From: Adineta vaga
Lineage: Eukaryota; Rotifera
Assembly: GCA_021613535.1 (NCBI GenBank)
Contig: CP075492.1
Location: 18,290,001 to 18,354,000 of the forward strand
Reading direction: 5' to 3'
Length of the DNA: 64,000 nucleotides
Below the pieces are notes generated by a model. That model made no database searches and was not told the origin of the DNA. It saw nothing but the letters and a program-made list of their open reading frames with translations. Numbering within the stretch: position 1 is the first letter of the stretch; each line of letters opens with the position of its first letter. Position numbers and translations under genes: made by a program. Positions 20,769 to 32,446 of the stretch are shown piece after piece.

Positions 20769-22356
20769 GAAAAAAACAAAATACTTCATAAAACCATATC
20801 CTCTAGAAAAGAACAAAATCGTCGTAAAATAATTCATGAATTTTGTTCAAATACTTCTGCTCATGCTTTACCAGGTATTGCACGAAGTGAAAGTTTACCT
20901 AATCGTTTATTTTGGTCGATATCTTTTGTTATATTTACTGGCATAATGATTTATTTCGTTATAACATCCATAATTGATTATTTTAATTATCCAACTAAAA
21001 TTGATTTAAATATTGACAATGAATGGCCACAATATTTTCCTGCATTTAGTTTTTGTAATTTTATTGGATTTCGTTCAGATCGATTTCTTCCAGCATTTAT
21101 AAATTATACTCAATCACAAAATTTCACCACGACAAATGATACAACAACATGGACATCAATGGAATCAATTTATATACGAAGTTTTGCAATATCAAAATTA
21201 AATCGAAATGAATCTATTGAAGATATAAGTTTTTCACTTTCATCATTACTTTATTCATGTAGATTTAATGGTCAACAATGTTCAATAAATGATTTTATAC
21301 CATTTTATTCTTCATCACATGGTTCATGTTATACATTTAATCCTAAAATGAAAACAAATTTTAATCAAACGATTCGATATGGAAATGAAAATGGAGGAAA
21401 TGGTGAATTTACTCTTGAACTTTATATTCATAGTTATCAATATGTTCTATATATTCGTGAGGGTAATTATTGCAAAAAATTTCATTTAAAATTCTTCGTT
21501 TATTGTTTCCTAATAAGGTATTGGAATCGTTGGACTTGTTCATGATAATACTCAATTACCATTAATTGAATTCTCGGGTTTATATTTAATACCAGGAAGA
21601 AGACATAAATTAGGTTATAAGAAAAAAAATACATTTTTTTACCATCTCCATATACGAAATGTACAAAGAAGATTTCTCGTTCGATGGAAATTATGTTTGA
21701 ATATTATCGTGGTGCAGATTATTCTTATTCAACAACAATTTGTACACAAACTTATATGTAATTTCAATTTGCTTTTTTTTTCAAATAAAATCTATTGAAG
21801 GAATTGTTTTAGATATGATAAATGTGGTTGTGTTAATCCTTCTCTATGGAATATTCGTTCAATTATGTTACCAAATCAAAATCAAATTATTTATGCACCA
21901 CTTTGTGAACCAACGAATAATTGTTATAGAGAAGCAACAAATAGTTTATTATCATCGGATAGTTTAATGAATATTTATTGTTCGGATTGTGAGAAACAAT
22001 GTTCGACAACAGATTTTCTAATACAAACATCATCTTTACTTGGACCATCAGAATGGCAAATAAAAAATATTGAAAAATTCGTGAATAATTCCGGTGTTCC
22101 AACACCAAATGATTGGTCAATAAAATCACGTGATTATATTATTAATAATTATGTTTCTATTATTGTTATACGTGAAACAACACTAACGGAAAATAATACT
22201 CAAACATCAACAATGGGTTTAGTTGATGTTCTTTCGAATATTGGTGGTCAAACGGGTCTTTGGATTGGAATGAGTTTTCTTTCTTTAATGGAAGTTATCG
22301 AAATGATTTATCGATTAATTCGATACCAATGTCATTCAATACGATCAACATCTTGA
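20769..22356 (+). pseudogene. DEG/ENaC (ASC-family) sodium channel with a one-base frameshift
   Basis: Exon 1 (about 20769-21462) encodes the cytosolic N-terminus, TM1 (SISFVIFTGIMIYFVITSI) and extracellular start. Intron 21463-21517 (55 bp) leads to exon 2, and intron 21758-21812 (55 bp) to exon 3, which has the YDKCGCVN ASC signature, finger/knuckle cysteines, and TM2 with selectivity filter GMS (TGLWIGMSFLSLMEVIEMIY). Family members are trimeric, amiloride-type cation channels, often peptide- or acid-gated. Two oddities. In exon 2, between the 8-A and 7-T runs at 21622-21640, the frame moves by one base: IPGRRHKLGYKK.. before and LPSPYTKCTKKISRS.. after. The gating HG motif reads HA (SAHALPGIA). 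No start codon was found in frame upstream. This is either a young pseudogene or a homopolymer error. Confidence 0.75.
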
Positions 22357-22402
22357 GGGTATGGGTGGGGATACAGTAAGAACCACCCACTCGACGCTCT
22401 CA
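22352..22402. repeat. Telomere-like hairpin overlapping the DEG/ENaC stop codon
   Basis: CTTGAGGGTATGGGTGGGG is followed after a short loop by ACCACCCACTC..CTCTCAA. The first TGA of the arm is the channel gene's stop codon, so the hairpin would lie at the start of the 3' UTR. Confidence 0.65.
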
Positions 22403-22907
22403 ACTTTCTCGACTCATGACCATTGATAAATCCATTCAGTTGTAACAAAAGATTTATATCAATACCTACATACTTACATTAAAACTCCTACAAATTTATT
22501 CTACTTAATTGTAAACAAATCAACATAATCATTTGATCGAATAAGAAATCAGAAAAAGAAATAAAAACCATTATGTAAGTATGGTTACTTGCACATTTGT
22601 TATATCACAAGACGTATATGATATATTTTTTTAAAACTCTGTTCTTCTATGTTAACTCAGTATGTCATTGACAAACATGGAAGGCAAAAATAGTGTATGA
22701 CGAGAGAAATATTTTAATAGTTGAATATTTATTTAAAATAATGAGTAGGTTAAATATATAGATTTGTTCAAAGCAATCAGAAAAGAAATTAAGCAAAGTA
22801 TATCGAAAAAGTTTTTCAAGAATATTTAAAAATTGTTAAGCAAAAAGCAAAATTAGTGTTCAAGTGTTCAAAGCAATTAATATTTCCAAAAAACAATTTG
22901 ATTATTG
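22403..22907. other. Intergenic between convergent genes
   Basis: AT-rich; nothing noted beyond presumed 3' UTRs of the flanking genes. Confidence 0.35.
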
Positions 22908-24426
22908 CTATGCAACAGAGAAATTAATCATTCCTGGATTATTTACCATCAGTGTAAATGGACCTGTTCGATTATTATCATACGTTGTGACAACTAATAT
23001 ATATTTTGATATTGGGCTAATAGTAAAGTATAGAGCAAATTGACTATCACCAGCACCATCATCATTCATAGCTATTCTATCTTGTAATGGAGCAGAAGCA
23101 TTAAAATAGTTATTATAAATATATACAATGGTATTGAAAGTACTATTGCATGAAATTAAATAACTTGCATTCATACTCACATTGACATAAAGTGCTGTAT
23201 AGTATTGGTTTCCATAGACAGTACAATTAAAAGCTCGACAATATGATGAACTGCTTGCAGTCAGGGCAGATGAATATACTGATTGTTGTGATTGTAAACC
23301 TTTTAATCAAATAAATTGAATTCAAATTTTTTTTTAAATAAAAAGAAAAATAATCTTCCGATTTTCTCACCTGCTCTATTGATTTTAGAATAAGCGACCG
23401 ATGCCGGACCAGTAATAATTAATGCATAAGATCCCACTTTTGATGAATAATATGTTGTTACTACTATGGTATATTGGATTGATGCTTGGAGAGTTGCATT
23501 GAGCATAAATTGATCACCACTGCCATTATCATCATCTGATTGGATGAAGTTCAAAGTTGGAATAAAAGGATTGAAAGCATTGTTGTATAGATAACCATAT
23601 GTATCTACAGCACTATTGGTTTCAATAGTATAAAGGCCAGTTTTAGTCACATTCAATAGAAAAGCTTCGAAATAATGGTCTGAAGTCGTACAAGGGCTGC
23701 GACAGAATGTTTGACTGGAATAATTCCAATTTGATGAAAACTGAGTAACTATTATAAAGAAATACTATCAAACATTTCATGATCTGATTTAATTTTACTA
23801 TTCCACATGAAAACTAAGTACGTTCTGGAATATTTTTCATTATCAATACTCATAAATATTCCAAACTAAAACACGTTGAGTAACAAACAAACCTGTTAAA
23901 TTAATCGGCACATTTTGGATTGTACTTGTACTGATCCGAGTTGTGCTCATTGTACTGACCGTCGTCACTGGATTCATTGTAGTTGTTGCGCCATTGATAG
24001 CAGTAGTACTGCTTGCAACATTATTTGTTATTGTGGACACTCTACTTGATGAACTACCTAAAATAAATGATGAACAATCACAGTAATTCTACATGTAATC
24101 GAAGTCGAAAGTCCATTTAGAAGATATTTTTCATATATAGGTGAAAAATATCTGTTTACTGAGACCAACGAAGAGTTAATTAGTGTTAGTTTTCTACTTA
24201 CTATCTCTTGTTGAGGAGGTCATTGATCTACTTTGTTGTATTGTTGTTGTTAGATCTAGTGTAGAAAAGAAAAATGTCATGATGATCAGAACAAAACGTT
24301 ATTACTTGATTCGGCAGCTGAATCAGTTTTTCCTTTGAAATGAAAAACTAATGTAGTGGCAATTGCTGCTACTACTACGACGCCAACAAATGCTAAGATC
24401 AAAGTAATTTTTACAGCACGTCCCAT
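22908..24426 (-). CDS. Membrane-anchored Ser/Thr-rich protein with two PPC-like domains
   Basis: Five exons (24306-24426, 24202-24255, 23893-24057, 23371-23748, 22908-23299) total 1110 bp, an intact 369-residue protein. Exon 1 encodes a short basic head (MGRAVKI) and a 20-residue hydrophobic helix (LILAFVGVVVVAAIATTLVF), best read as a type II signal anchor. Exons 2-3 are Ser/Thr-rich linkers. Exons 4 and 5 each encode a PPC-like beta-sandwich with the pattern YxFEAF..V..TGLYTIxTNS..DTYGYLYNNxFNP..xDDDNGSGDQF..YTIVVTTY..GSYxLxITGP. All four introns are phase 1. PPC-like domains bind or shield surfaces in secreted proteases; here the function is unknown. The same module recurs in the receptor and the astacin gene nearby. 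Confidence 0.75.
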
Positions 24427-25118
24427 TTTAATAATTCGAATTATTGACAAATTTAAATCGAACTAAATAAATACATTTCCAATGTTATTTCAAGAAAGAA
24501 ATTTTTCTTACATGGTTCTCACTAGAATGTTAAAGGATAAGAAATGGAATGAAACTTGAAAAATGAAAATGACTTTTATCATAAGAAGATATTAGAATAT
24601 GCTTGAGAAAGTTTTGTAATTATTGAAAGAAATTATTTTTTCAAGGACTAATATGAAAATAATTATTACAGTAAAAAAACAATTAAAAATAAGTTCAATG
24701 AATGTATACACAATCTGTAGTCAAAACAATGGTTGCTAGATTGATGAATCTTTTTTTGTAACAAAATTTCTATAAACTTAGTTTGATATTCAATTCAATA
24801 TTATTTTACCAAATTTTAAATAAAAAGATACTTTATCTTATATGTTTCATACATTATTGAAGATATCATAGTATCGAAAATTTCCATAATTATAAGTCGT
24901 CATTTTTTTTCTCCACATATTTCTTTGTGTCGTTCAGCGTATATTATTTTGTTGAGATATGTTTATTGTAACTATAATGTTGTTTTAATTTTCACGCTAA
25001 ATTTAACTCGTAATTTGACATATTACTTCGTTTCTTAGTCTTCTATGTTCTGTTTAAATGATATTTTCATTTCAACAAAACAAAACACATTGACAACAAA
25101 GAATTGTATTTTATGTAT
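24427..25118. other. Intergenic, no gene recognised
   Basis: Probable promoter region of the PPC gene; AT-rich, no specific element recognised. Confidence 0.35.
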
Positions 25119-25169
25119 GAAGGGTGTGGGTGTAGAAGGTTGTATCGTTTAACGTTCTAGATCCACATG
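25119..25169. repeat. Telomere-like element with conserved GTATCnTTTAACGTT core
   Basis: AAGGGTGTGGGTGTAGAAGG, TTGTATCGTTTAACGTTCTA and GATCCACAT occur in the same order as at 33671 and 39551. The C-rich arm is shorter here. Confidence 0.6.
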
Positions 25170-25418
25170 AAGACCTCAGCTAGACTAGCTTGCAAAAAAA
25201 CAAATTCCCGAACTTTTCGATGAAGCTTCTGCAATGTTGGAATATATTTAATGAAAGCAAACAAGAAACAAATAATAAGAGAGTCAAAATAGAGTATCTT
25301 ATATATGTTTCATAATTTATATGTAGACAATAAATAAGTTCGGTGTATTGTATTTTAAAAACCACATGATAGTTAGATGGAGTAATCACATAGTGTAAGC
25401 GAAGAAAAAAGGAAATTA

Positions 25419-28400
25419 TCACCGATGAATTCGCCAACGTTCAATATTTAACGATTGTTTAAATGTTTTCATATATAATTTTGAAGGAAAAACAAATATT
25501 ATAAAGACAAGTACTGATGGAGTAAACGAAATAAAATAACCCAAGAGATATAACCACAAATATTCAGATATTTTAACGCATCCAGGAAGTGAGGCAATGA
25601 CTAAACGTGGCGATGATAAAGTAAGTAAAAGAATAGGACTAATTATTAATTGTTTATGTTCAATTAATTGTGCACGAACATGATCTATGTATTTTTGTTT
25701 ACCTTTTTGTGCTTTTGATCGTTGTCGAGCAGCACCAAAGATTATAATTAGAGCTGAACAGAGATTAGCAATAAATGGAACGATAAGATGAAAAAATAGA
25801 ATGAACGTATTATAATATTGAACAGAATGAGGATATTCAGTGATACATTGTATAGGTCGATATGATATTCCTTCATTAGTTCTATTCATAAAAGTTTGAT
25901 TTGATTCGTTTCTGCTTATTTCTGATGGGTACTCAAATGCTTTACGAAAGATCAGTTCATGAGTAAAAGTTCCCATGATAAAGAATGGTAAAATAAGAAT
26001 AATCCATCGAGCAATACGTTTGCTCTTCTTCTTATTGATATTTATACCTTTGTAAATGTGAAATGCTCGTTCAATAGCGACACAACCATTAAGCCAATTA
26101 TCCGAATATAGAAAAACTTTGAGCATCAGTTCAATAAACTTGCAACCTTTTTGAAAAACAGATAAACTAATCATCGATACATTCATTCGAGTAATAACTA
26201 GAAATCCAAATTTGATTGCAAACATAGTTATGGTTAAAAGAGAGGTTACAGAAGATGCTAGAAGATATAATCCACATCCAACTTGTTGTACGTCTTTACT
26301 TTTAAATGTTAGAAAAGAAAAGAAACTATTGATTAAACCTGCAATGAACATAATGATTGTTAGAACTGCACTGAATTTAATAGAAATTGATTGATCATTC
26401 AAAGGTTTATTCGAACGAAGTTCATCATGTAAAATATCATCTAAAGTTAAACCAATACTTTTAACATAAAAATTACATTGATCACCAACAATACAGCTAC
26501 TAAATTTTGGACCTATAGAAGTTCACAGTCAAATCGAAAATATCATTAGACTAATGAAGAAACTATACAGAGATATACTTACTAAAACGATTAAGACTAA
26601 TATTGTTTGGACCAGATATGAAAATCGAAAATTTTCCCATTGTATATGGATAATATGTCGTTACAACTAATATATATTTTGTATTGTTTTTAAGATTAGT
26701 AATAAATTTAAATTGATATTGATTACATGTGCCATCATGTTCAAAGCGTAAGTAATCTGATGTTTTAAGTGGATCGAAATCATTTTCATAAATATAACCG
26801 TATATATGAATATGACTTTCACTCCATAGAACATATATACCTGTTGTAATTACATTGATTTCTAAACTTTCATAATAACATTTTGGTATTCGACAATCTC
26901 GATAAAACATTGCTGTGTTAAAAGTAAATTCTGATGAATATTCTTGTTGAATATTAGCTAATGTTGCTATTTAAATAATAAAATATAAATATGTCATGTT
27001 TTATTATAAACATATTTAAGAAGAATTTTTCTTTAGATATTTCATAAACTTAAATTGAACTACTCAGATTTAATAGAAGAAAATCTAGTTAGATGATTGT
27101 ATTTAATACTAATCATATTATAACTAAAAACATATTTCACTTACTTTGATGCTTGATATTGATATCTTTCAAACCGAGGAAACTGAACGTGAATTCACCA
27201 TTATCTTCAGGAGAAGATGTTGTTACTATTAATATATACGTAGTGTTGACATAAAGAGGAATTCTAAGTTTAAATTGACGGTTAGTTTTACTAATATCAT
27301 CATTTTGTGCAAGTAAATTTTCATATGGAGCAAGTGGATTGAAATTGTTTTCATAGATGCAACCGTATAAATTAGTATTGGTATTACTACTACTGTATAT
27401 CGTGTAATAATAGGTCTCTGATACAGAGATTTCAAAAGCTTCATAATAAAATTTTTCAAAGTTGCAGCGTCGAAAATACATTTGACTAGTGAAAGTCATT
27501 GAGGATTGATATGGCATGTTAGTAATCGATGATGTATCTATATAATAATGAAAAATGAAATCAATCATTTTATGACTGGTCAAATGTTATTCTTATCTGT
27601 AATCTATATTAACGAGCGCAGTCTCTCACTTAATCATATATACAACTCGTTATAGAATCACAAAGTAAAATTAGATCTCATTGCAATCAAAGTTATACTT
27701 AATGAATCACGTATGTCGATTATGTTCAATTGATTATTTGTTTATACCCTTTTCACAAAGGACATCGCTTTCATTAATCATCAATCAGTTTTGAACAAAA
27801 TTCTCTTAATAAAATACAATTATTTTCATTGCTCAATGAATCTAACGTGAGTCTGATTTTACATGAAACTTACCACAAGTGTTTTCTAAGTATTGAAACT
27901 TTTGAATTCGATTATTCCCTTGATCTAGAACAAATATATTTCCAAAACGATCGAAACTAAGAATTGATGGAAATGATAATTGTGCAGAATGAATACTCTG
28001 TCCATAACAGCCAAGTAAACATCGAAAACCATATCGTCCTTCACCAATAATACGATGATTATTGCTGTCTACAATAAATAGATATTTCTGAGCATCTAAG
28101 GTGATACCACTTGGACAATCAAGTGTAATTGTTTCACTTGATAGAATACCACCTGCAATTGTTATACCATCCGATTCTCGTGGTACAAATAATTGAATTC
28201 GATTATTTCCACAATCTGCTACATATAAATTAAATTTTACTTCAACAAAAATTCCTTTAGGATGATCAAGTGTATTTGGTGCTGATCCTTTGCGATTTGA
28301 TCCAGCAACAATGGATGTAGCCATTTGATCATTATGCAACGGCCTTTTTATAACTTGATGATACTCAAATAATGAACAATATATATTATCTAATGGATCA

Positions 28401-29110
28401 ATAAAAAGCTGCCAACACGATGAAGGGACATGCATGGCAATAGAAGATTTATTTGCTTTCAGCATCCATTTTTGTACTTGACGATTACTATTCCCATTAT
28501 CAATATAAACAGCATCATTCATTGTAACAAAAATGGATGCTGGATTAGAGAAATTACTAGAAAAGCTTTCTATTGAATCGTAGTTATTATTACGCCATAT
28601 TAAAAGTTCATTTCTTTCTGAATGAATGGAATAAACGGAATCCTTTGCATCAATAGCCATAGTGCGAGGCTGAGAACCTAATATTGTTTCATTAGCAAAT
28701 GTAAATCCATCACGACGCCAAATAGCTGTTGAACAAAACTTCGGTTGATTGGGAACTATATCTATAAATATGAGAAAGAATATAATCAATATTTTATTAT
28801 AGAGAAATTACTATCAGTTACGATGACACTTATAAATTATATAAAATCCAATCGATATTTTCTCATTTATTTCTATTTCAAGAATTTATTCCTCAAGGAG
28901 AAATTGAGTGTTTGAAATAAGTCAGTAGAATATTTTTATTCGTCCTTTATTCTTTTCAGATACTATAGGTATGTTATTTAGAGACATTTAGGTTCTTCTC
29001 TTTCATTTAATAGAAGTAAAAATGCCCAAAAAAATTCGATTATTGTAGAGTTAGAAATTTGATATTCTTGCCTTACCTGATAGAAAACTAATAAAACTGC
29101 TACTCTTCAT
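25419..29110 (-). CDS. NHL beta-propeller / PPC / PPC / 7TM receptor fusion
   Basis: Exons on the minus strand: possible first exon 29077-29110 (MKSSSFISFLS), NHL exon 27874-28761 (888 bp), PPC-like exons 27145-27537 (393 bp) and 26583-26966 (384 bp), and a final exon 25419-26512 encoding a linker (SCIVGDQCNFYVKSIGLTLDD) plus seven hydrophobic helices of the rhodopsin-like class. The sum is 2793 bp, an open frame of 930 residues. NHL repeats show GIFVEVKFNLYVADCGNNRIQLF-like blades. The 7TM part has CVAIERAFH at the DRY position and ends FPSKLYMKTFKQSL after TM7. Every junction is phase 1. This predicts a receptor with a six-bladed ligand-binding head, by analogy with adhesion-type receptors. 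The first exon is weak; alternatively the head includes the upstream NHL exons. Confidence 0.65.
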
Positions 29111-29286
29111 CAGTCTTGTTCATCATTACCTTTTAAGCTGTCATCCTTATTCGCTCATTCAATAGCAAATATAAACACAATATTATACAGATAAGTTAAT
29201 CTTTAATTCTTTATAAGACTTCTTAAATATTTATACTATTGTACTACCTTCAAAGTATTTGAGTTCTTCGATTATTTTCGACTTAC

Positions 29287-30174
29287 CACAAGAACTTTCT
29301 ATGAACAGAAACTTTTGAATCAAATGATTCTCATAATCACGAATAAATATATTGCCAAAACGATCGAAACTAAAACCAATTGAATACAACAACTGGTTTG
29401 ATTGCCAGCCCAATCCATAGCATCCAACTAAACAACGAAAACCATATAACCCTTCGCCAATAATACGATGATTCAACCTATCCACAATAAATAAATACTT
29501 CTGAGCATCTAATATAACTGCTCTGGGACAATCAAGTAAAATTGTTCGACTTGATAAATTACCACCAACGACTGTGATTCCATTGGATTCTCTTAATGGA
29601 AATAACTGAATTCGATCATTGACACAGTCTGTGACATATAAATCGAAATTAACATCAACAAAAATGCCGCCAGGTGTATTGAGTTTATCCGATGCAGATC
29701 CAGGAACACCCATTCCAGCAACAGAAATCGGTTTCATTTCAAGATCATGTAATGACTTTTTCACCACTTCATGCTCTTTATTCATTGAACAATATAAACT
29801 ATCATTGACATCGACAAAGAGACTATAACAGTTCGAGCGAAAATTCATGACAGTGACAAATGTCTCATTCTTTGCTATCCATTTTTGTATTCGATCCTTC
29901 TTAGTATTATCATTGATATAAATATCGCCATTTTGTGTAACGAATATTGAAGAAGGATTCGAGAAATTGCCTGAGATTATTTTAGTTGGCATAGTACTAT
30001 TTTCATTCCATATCAAAATCTGTCTTCTCTGTCGATGAACGACATAGATTGTATTATTTGTATTGATGAACATGGTGGTAGGATATCTACCGACTACTGA
30101 CTCATTAGCAAAAGTGATTGCAGTTCGATCCCAAGTTGCTGTCGGACAAAGCTTTAATTGATTAGAAGAATTAA
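29287..30174 (-). CDS. NHL beta-propeller exon, second copy
   Basis: An 888-bp exon flanked by TTTTTAG and GTAAGT, entering and leaving in phase 1 (..ESSCG|). It encodes LKLCPTATWDRTAITFANES, a run of NHL blades (GIFVDVNFDLYVTDCVNDRIQLF, AQKYLFIVDRLNHRIIGEGLYG) and a terminal Cys. Exon length and phase are identical to the NHL exons at 27874-28761 and 31559-32446. Downstream of it no PPC or membrane exon lies before the next NHL exon, so it is either a tandem or alternative ectodomain exon of the receptor gene or a partial duplicate gene. Its middle third is almost identical in DNA to the third copy. Confidence 0.6.
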
Positions 30175-30819
30175 CTAAAAAGAATAAAAGAAAGTCTTGA
30201 TCAAATTAGCCTGTTCAAAAACAATTAATAATTCTATAATATGAAACATTCAATTCTAAAATCATTGTACAATATTACAATAAAAAATAAGTTTAAAATC
30301 TTTTTCTTTGTTTCTCGATAGAAAGATCCCATAATTATATTTGACATAGTTTCGATATATCATGGAAAAATCTGTTAGGCAATAAGCAAACAAGTTCAGT
30401 TTAGTGGAAAAATTATTTTCAAGAACTTATTTTTCTGGAAGAATAAATGAATACTTAGAGGACAATATGCAATTGATAGCATACATTTGTTTTTTTTACA
30501 AATATCTATCTATTTCTTTTCTGAAATATTCTATTTCACAGAGAAAAATTTACATGTGTTATTTTAAATCTTTTGTGTACAGAATGGATGTATACTTCGT
30601 GTCAGTGCTGATGCCAATTAATCAGCTTAATTCATGTAAAAAGACAGTTTTAATTTTTCCAATCAATATCGAGACAAACTAATTTTCACATATTTTTCAA
30701 TTCACAAAGTCATAATCCCGTTTTACAGAACCATTGTTTTTTTGTTTTTATAACTGAAAATCTTTTTCTTTATTCGTAGTATGCATTGTCTCATGTTTAC
30801 GCAGTGACTATTTACCCTA

Positions 30820-31527
30820 TCCCACGAGAAAAAAAAGGCAAAAAAAACTGTCAGTGACCGCAGTTAAGGAGAACCACGGTTTGAGGCGGTATTTGACATC
30901 TTTATTAATGGTTTGATTCCCGCTACTAAAAAAACGCCAAAAACCGCATTTTGAAATACCGCTTCAAAACACCATTATTCATGAACAATAGGATCCACAT
31001 AGAATCCGGTTGTTGCAACCCAGTCACCCTCCCCCAAGAGGAGTTGCCCTTCGAGGGGCGATGTGAGAACTTTACAAGTCCCATTAGACTCCTTTCATTT
31101 CTCAAAGATAGAGCCACACAAAAAGATTTGTGCAAAAAGTTACGAAAAAGCAGGACACGACATCTTCTAAGTCACTACACATTGAGTTTTTGATTGATAT
31201 ACCGCGTTCATAAATTAGTACCTCACGGTTTAATCAAAACGCGGTTATTGTCATCCACGCCACGATTTTCAAAAACCGCTAAAAACCACAGTATAAGAAA
31301 ATCGCGGCTTCTGACAGGTATACTGCAGTTTAGAAAAACGATAATAACCGTAGTACACGAAAACCGCGGTTATTGATTTCTACACTGCGGTATACAAAAT
31401 CGCTCACAACCTCAATATATGAAATCGCGGTTATTGACATCTTCACCGGGGTATATATAATCGCTCATAACCCCAATATATGAAACCGCTGATATCAGCG
31501 GTTTTGCTAAAAAAAATTTTTCGTGGG
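30820..31527. mobile_element. Non-autonomous DNA element / MITE-like insertion between NHL exons
   Basis: The ends TCCCACGAGAAAAAAAA and TTTTTTCGTGGG form an approximate inverted repeat, with TA on each outer side (30818-30819, 31528-31529) as a possible target duplication. The interior is filled with diverged copies of a word like AAAACCGCGGTTATTGA about every 50 bp, especially at 31230-31500. No transposase frame is present. It sits between the second and third NHL exons. Confidence 0.5.
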
Positions 31528-31558
31528 TACACACCATATTACGTACTTTTCAACTTAC

Positions 31559-32446
31559 CACAAGAACTGTCTTGGAACAGAAACTTTTGAATGCGACTAT
31601 TACCAGTGTCGCCAACAAATATATTACCAGAACGATCGAAACTAAGAGCAAACGGACGCACCAACTGGTTTGATTGCGAGCCCAATCCATAGCATCCAAC
31701 TAAACAACGAAAACCATATAACCCTTCGCCAATAATACGATGATTCAACCTATCCACAATAAATAAATACTTCTGAGCATCTAATATAACTGCTCTGGGA
31801 CAATCAAGTAAAATTGTTCGACTTGATAAATTACCACCAACGACTGTGATTCCATTGGATTCTCTTAATGGAAATAACTGAATTCGATCATTGACACAGT
31901 CTGTGACATATAAATCGAAATTAACATCAACAAAAATGCCGCCAGGTTTACTGAGTTCATCCGATGCAGATCCTGGAGTACCTATTCCAGCAACAGGAAT
32001 CGGTTTCATTTCAAGATCATGTAATGACTTTTTCACCACTACATGCTCGTCATTGATTGAACAATATAAACTATCATTGACATCGACAAAGAGACCATAA
32101 CATGACGAATTCATATTCATGACCGTGGTAAATGTCTCATTCTTTGATATCCATCTCTGTACTCGCTCATGCTCGGCAGCATTATTGATATAAATATCGC
32201 CATTTTGTGTAACGAAGATTGACGGAGAATCCGAGAAGTTGCCTGAGATCATCTTAGTTGGCATAGTACTATTTTCATCCCATATCAAAATCTGTCTTCT
32301 CTGTCGATGAACGACATAGATTGTATTATTTGTATTGATGAACATGGCGGCAGGATATCCACCGACTACTAGTTGGTCGGCAAACGTGATTGCAGTTCGA
32401 TCCCAAGCTGCTGTTGGACAAAATTTTGGTAGGTTGAGCGCAAAGG
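31559..32446 (-). CDS. NHL beta-propeller exon, third copy
   Basis: An 888-bp phase 1-1 exon (acceptor TTCTTCTAG, donor GTAAGT) encoding LNLPKFCPTAAWDRTAITFADQ, successive NHL blades and the terminal SSCG. From about 31670 to 31970 the DNA is nearly identical to 29400-29700 in the second copy, while the ends differ more, which suggests gene conversion or recent duplication. A first exon with signal peptide was not found upstream. It is a candidate alternative or additional head domain for the 7TM receptor, or a gene remnant. Confidence 0.6.
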
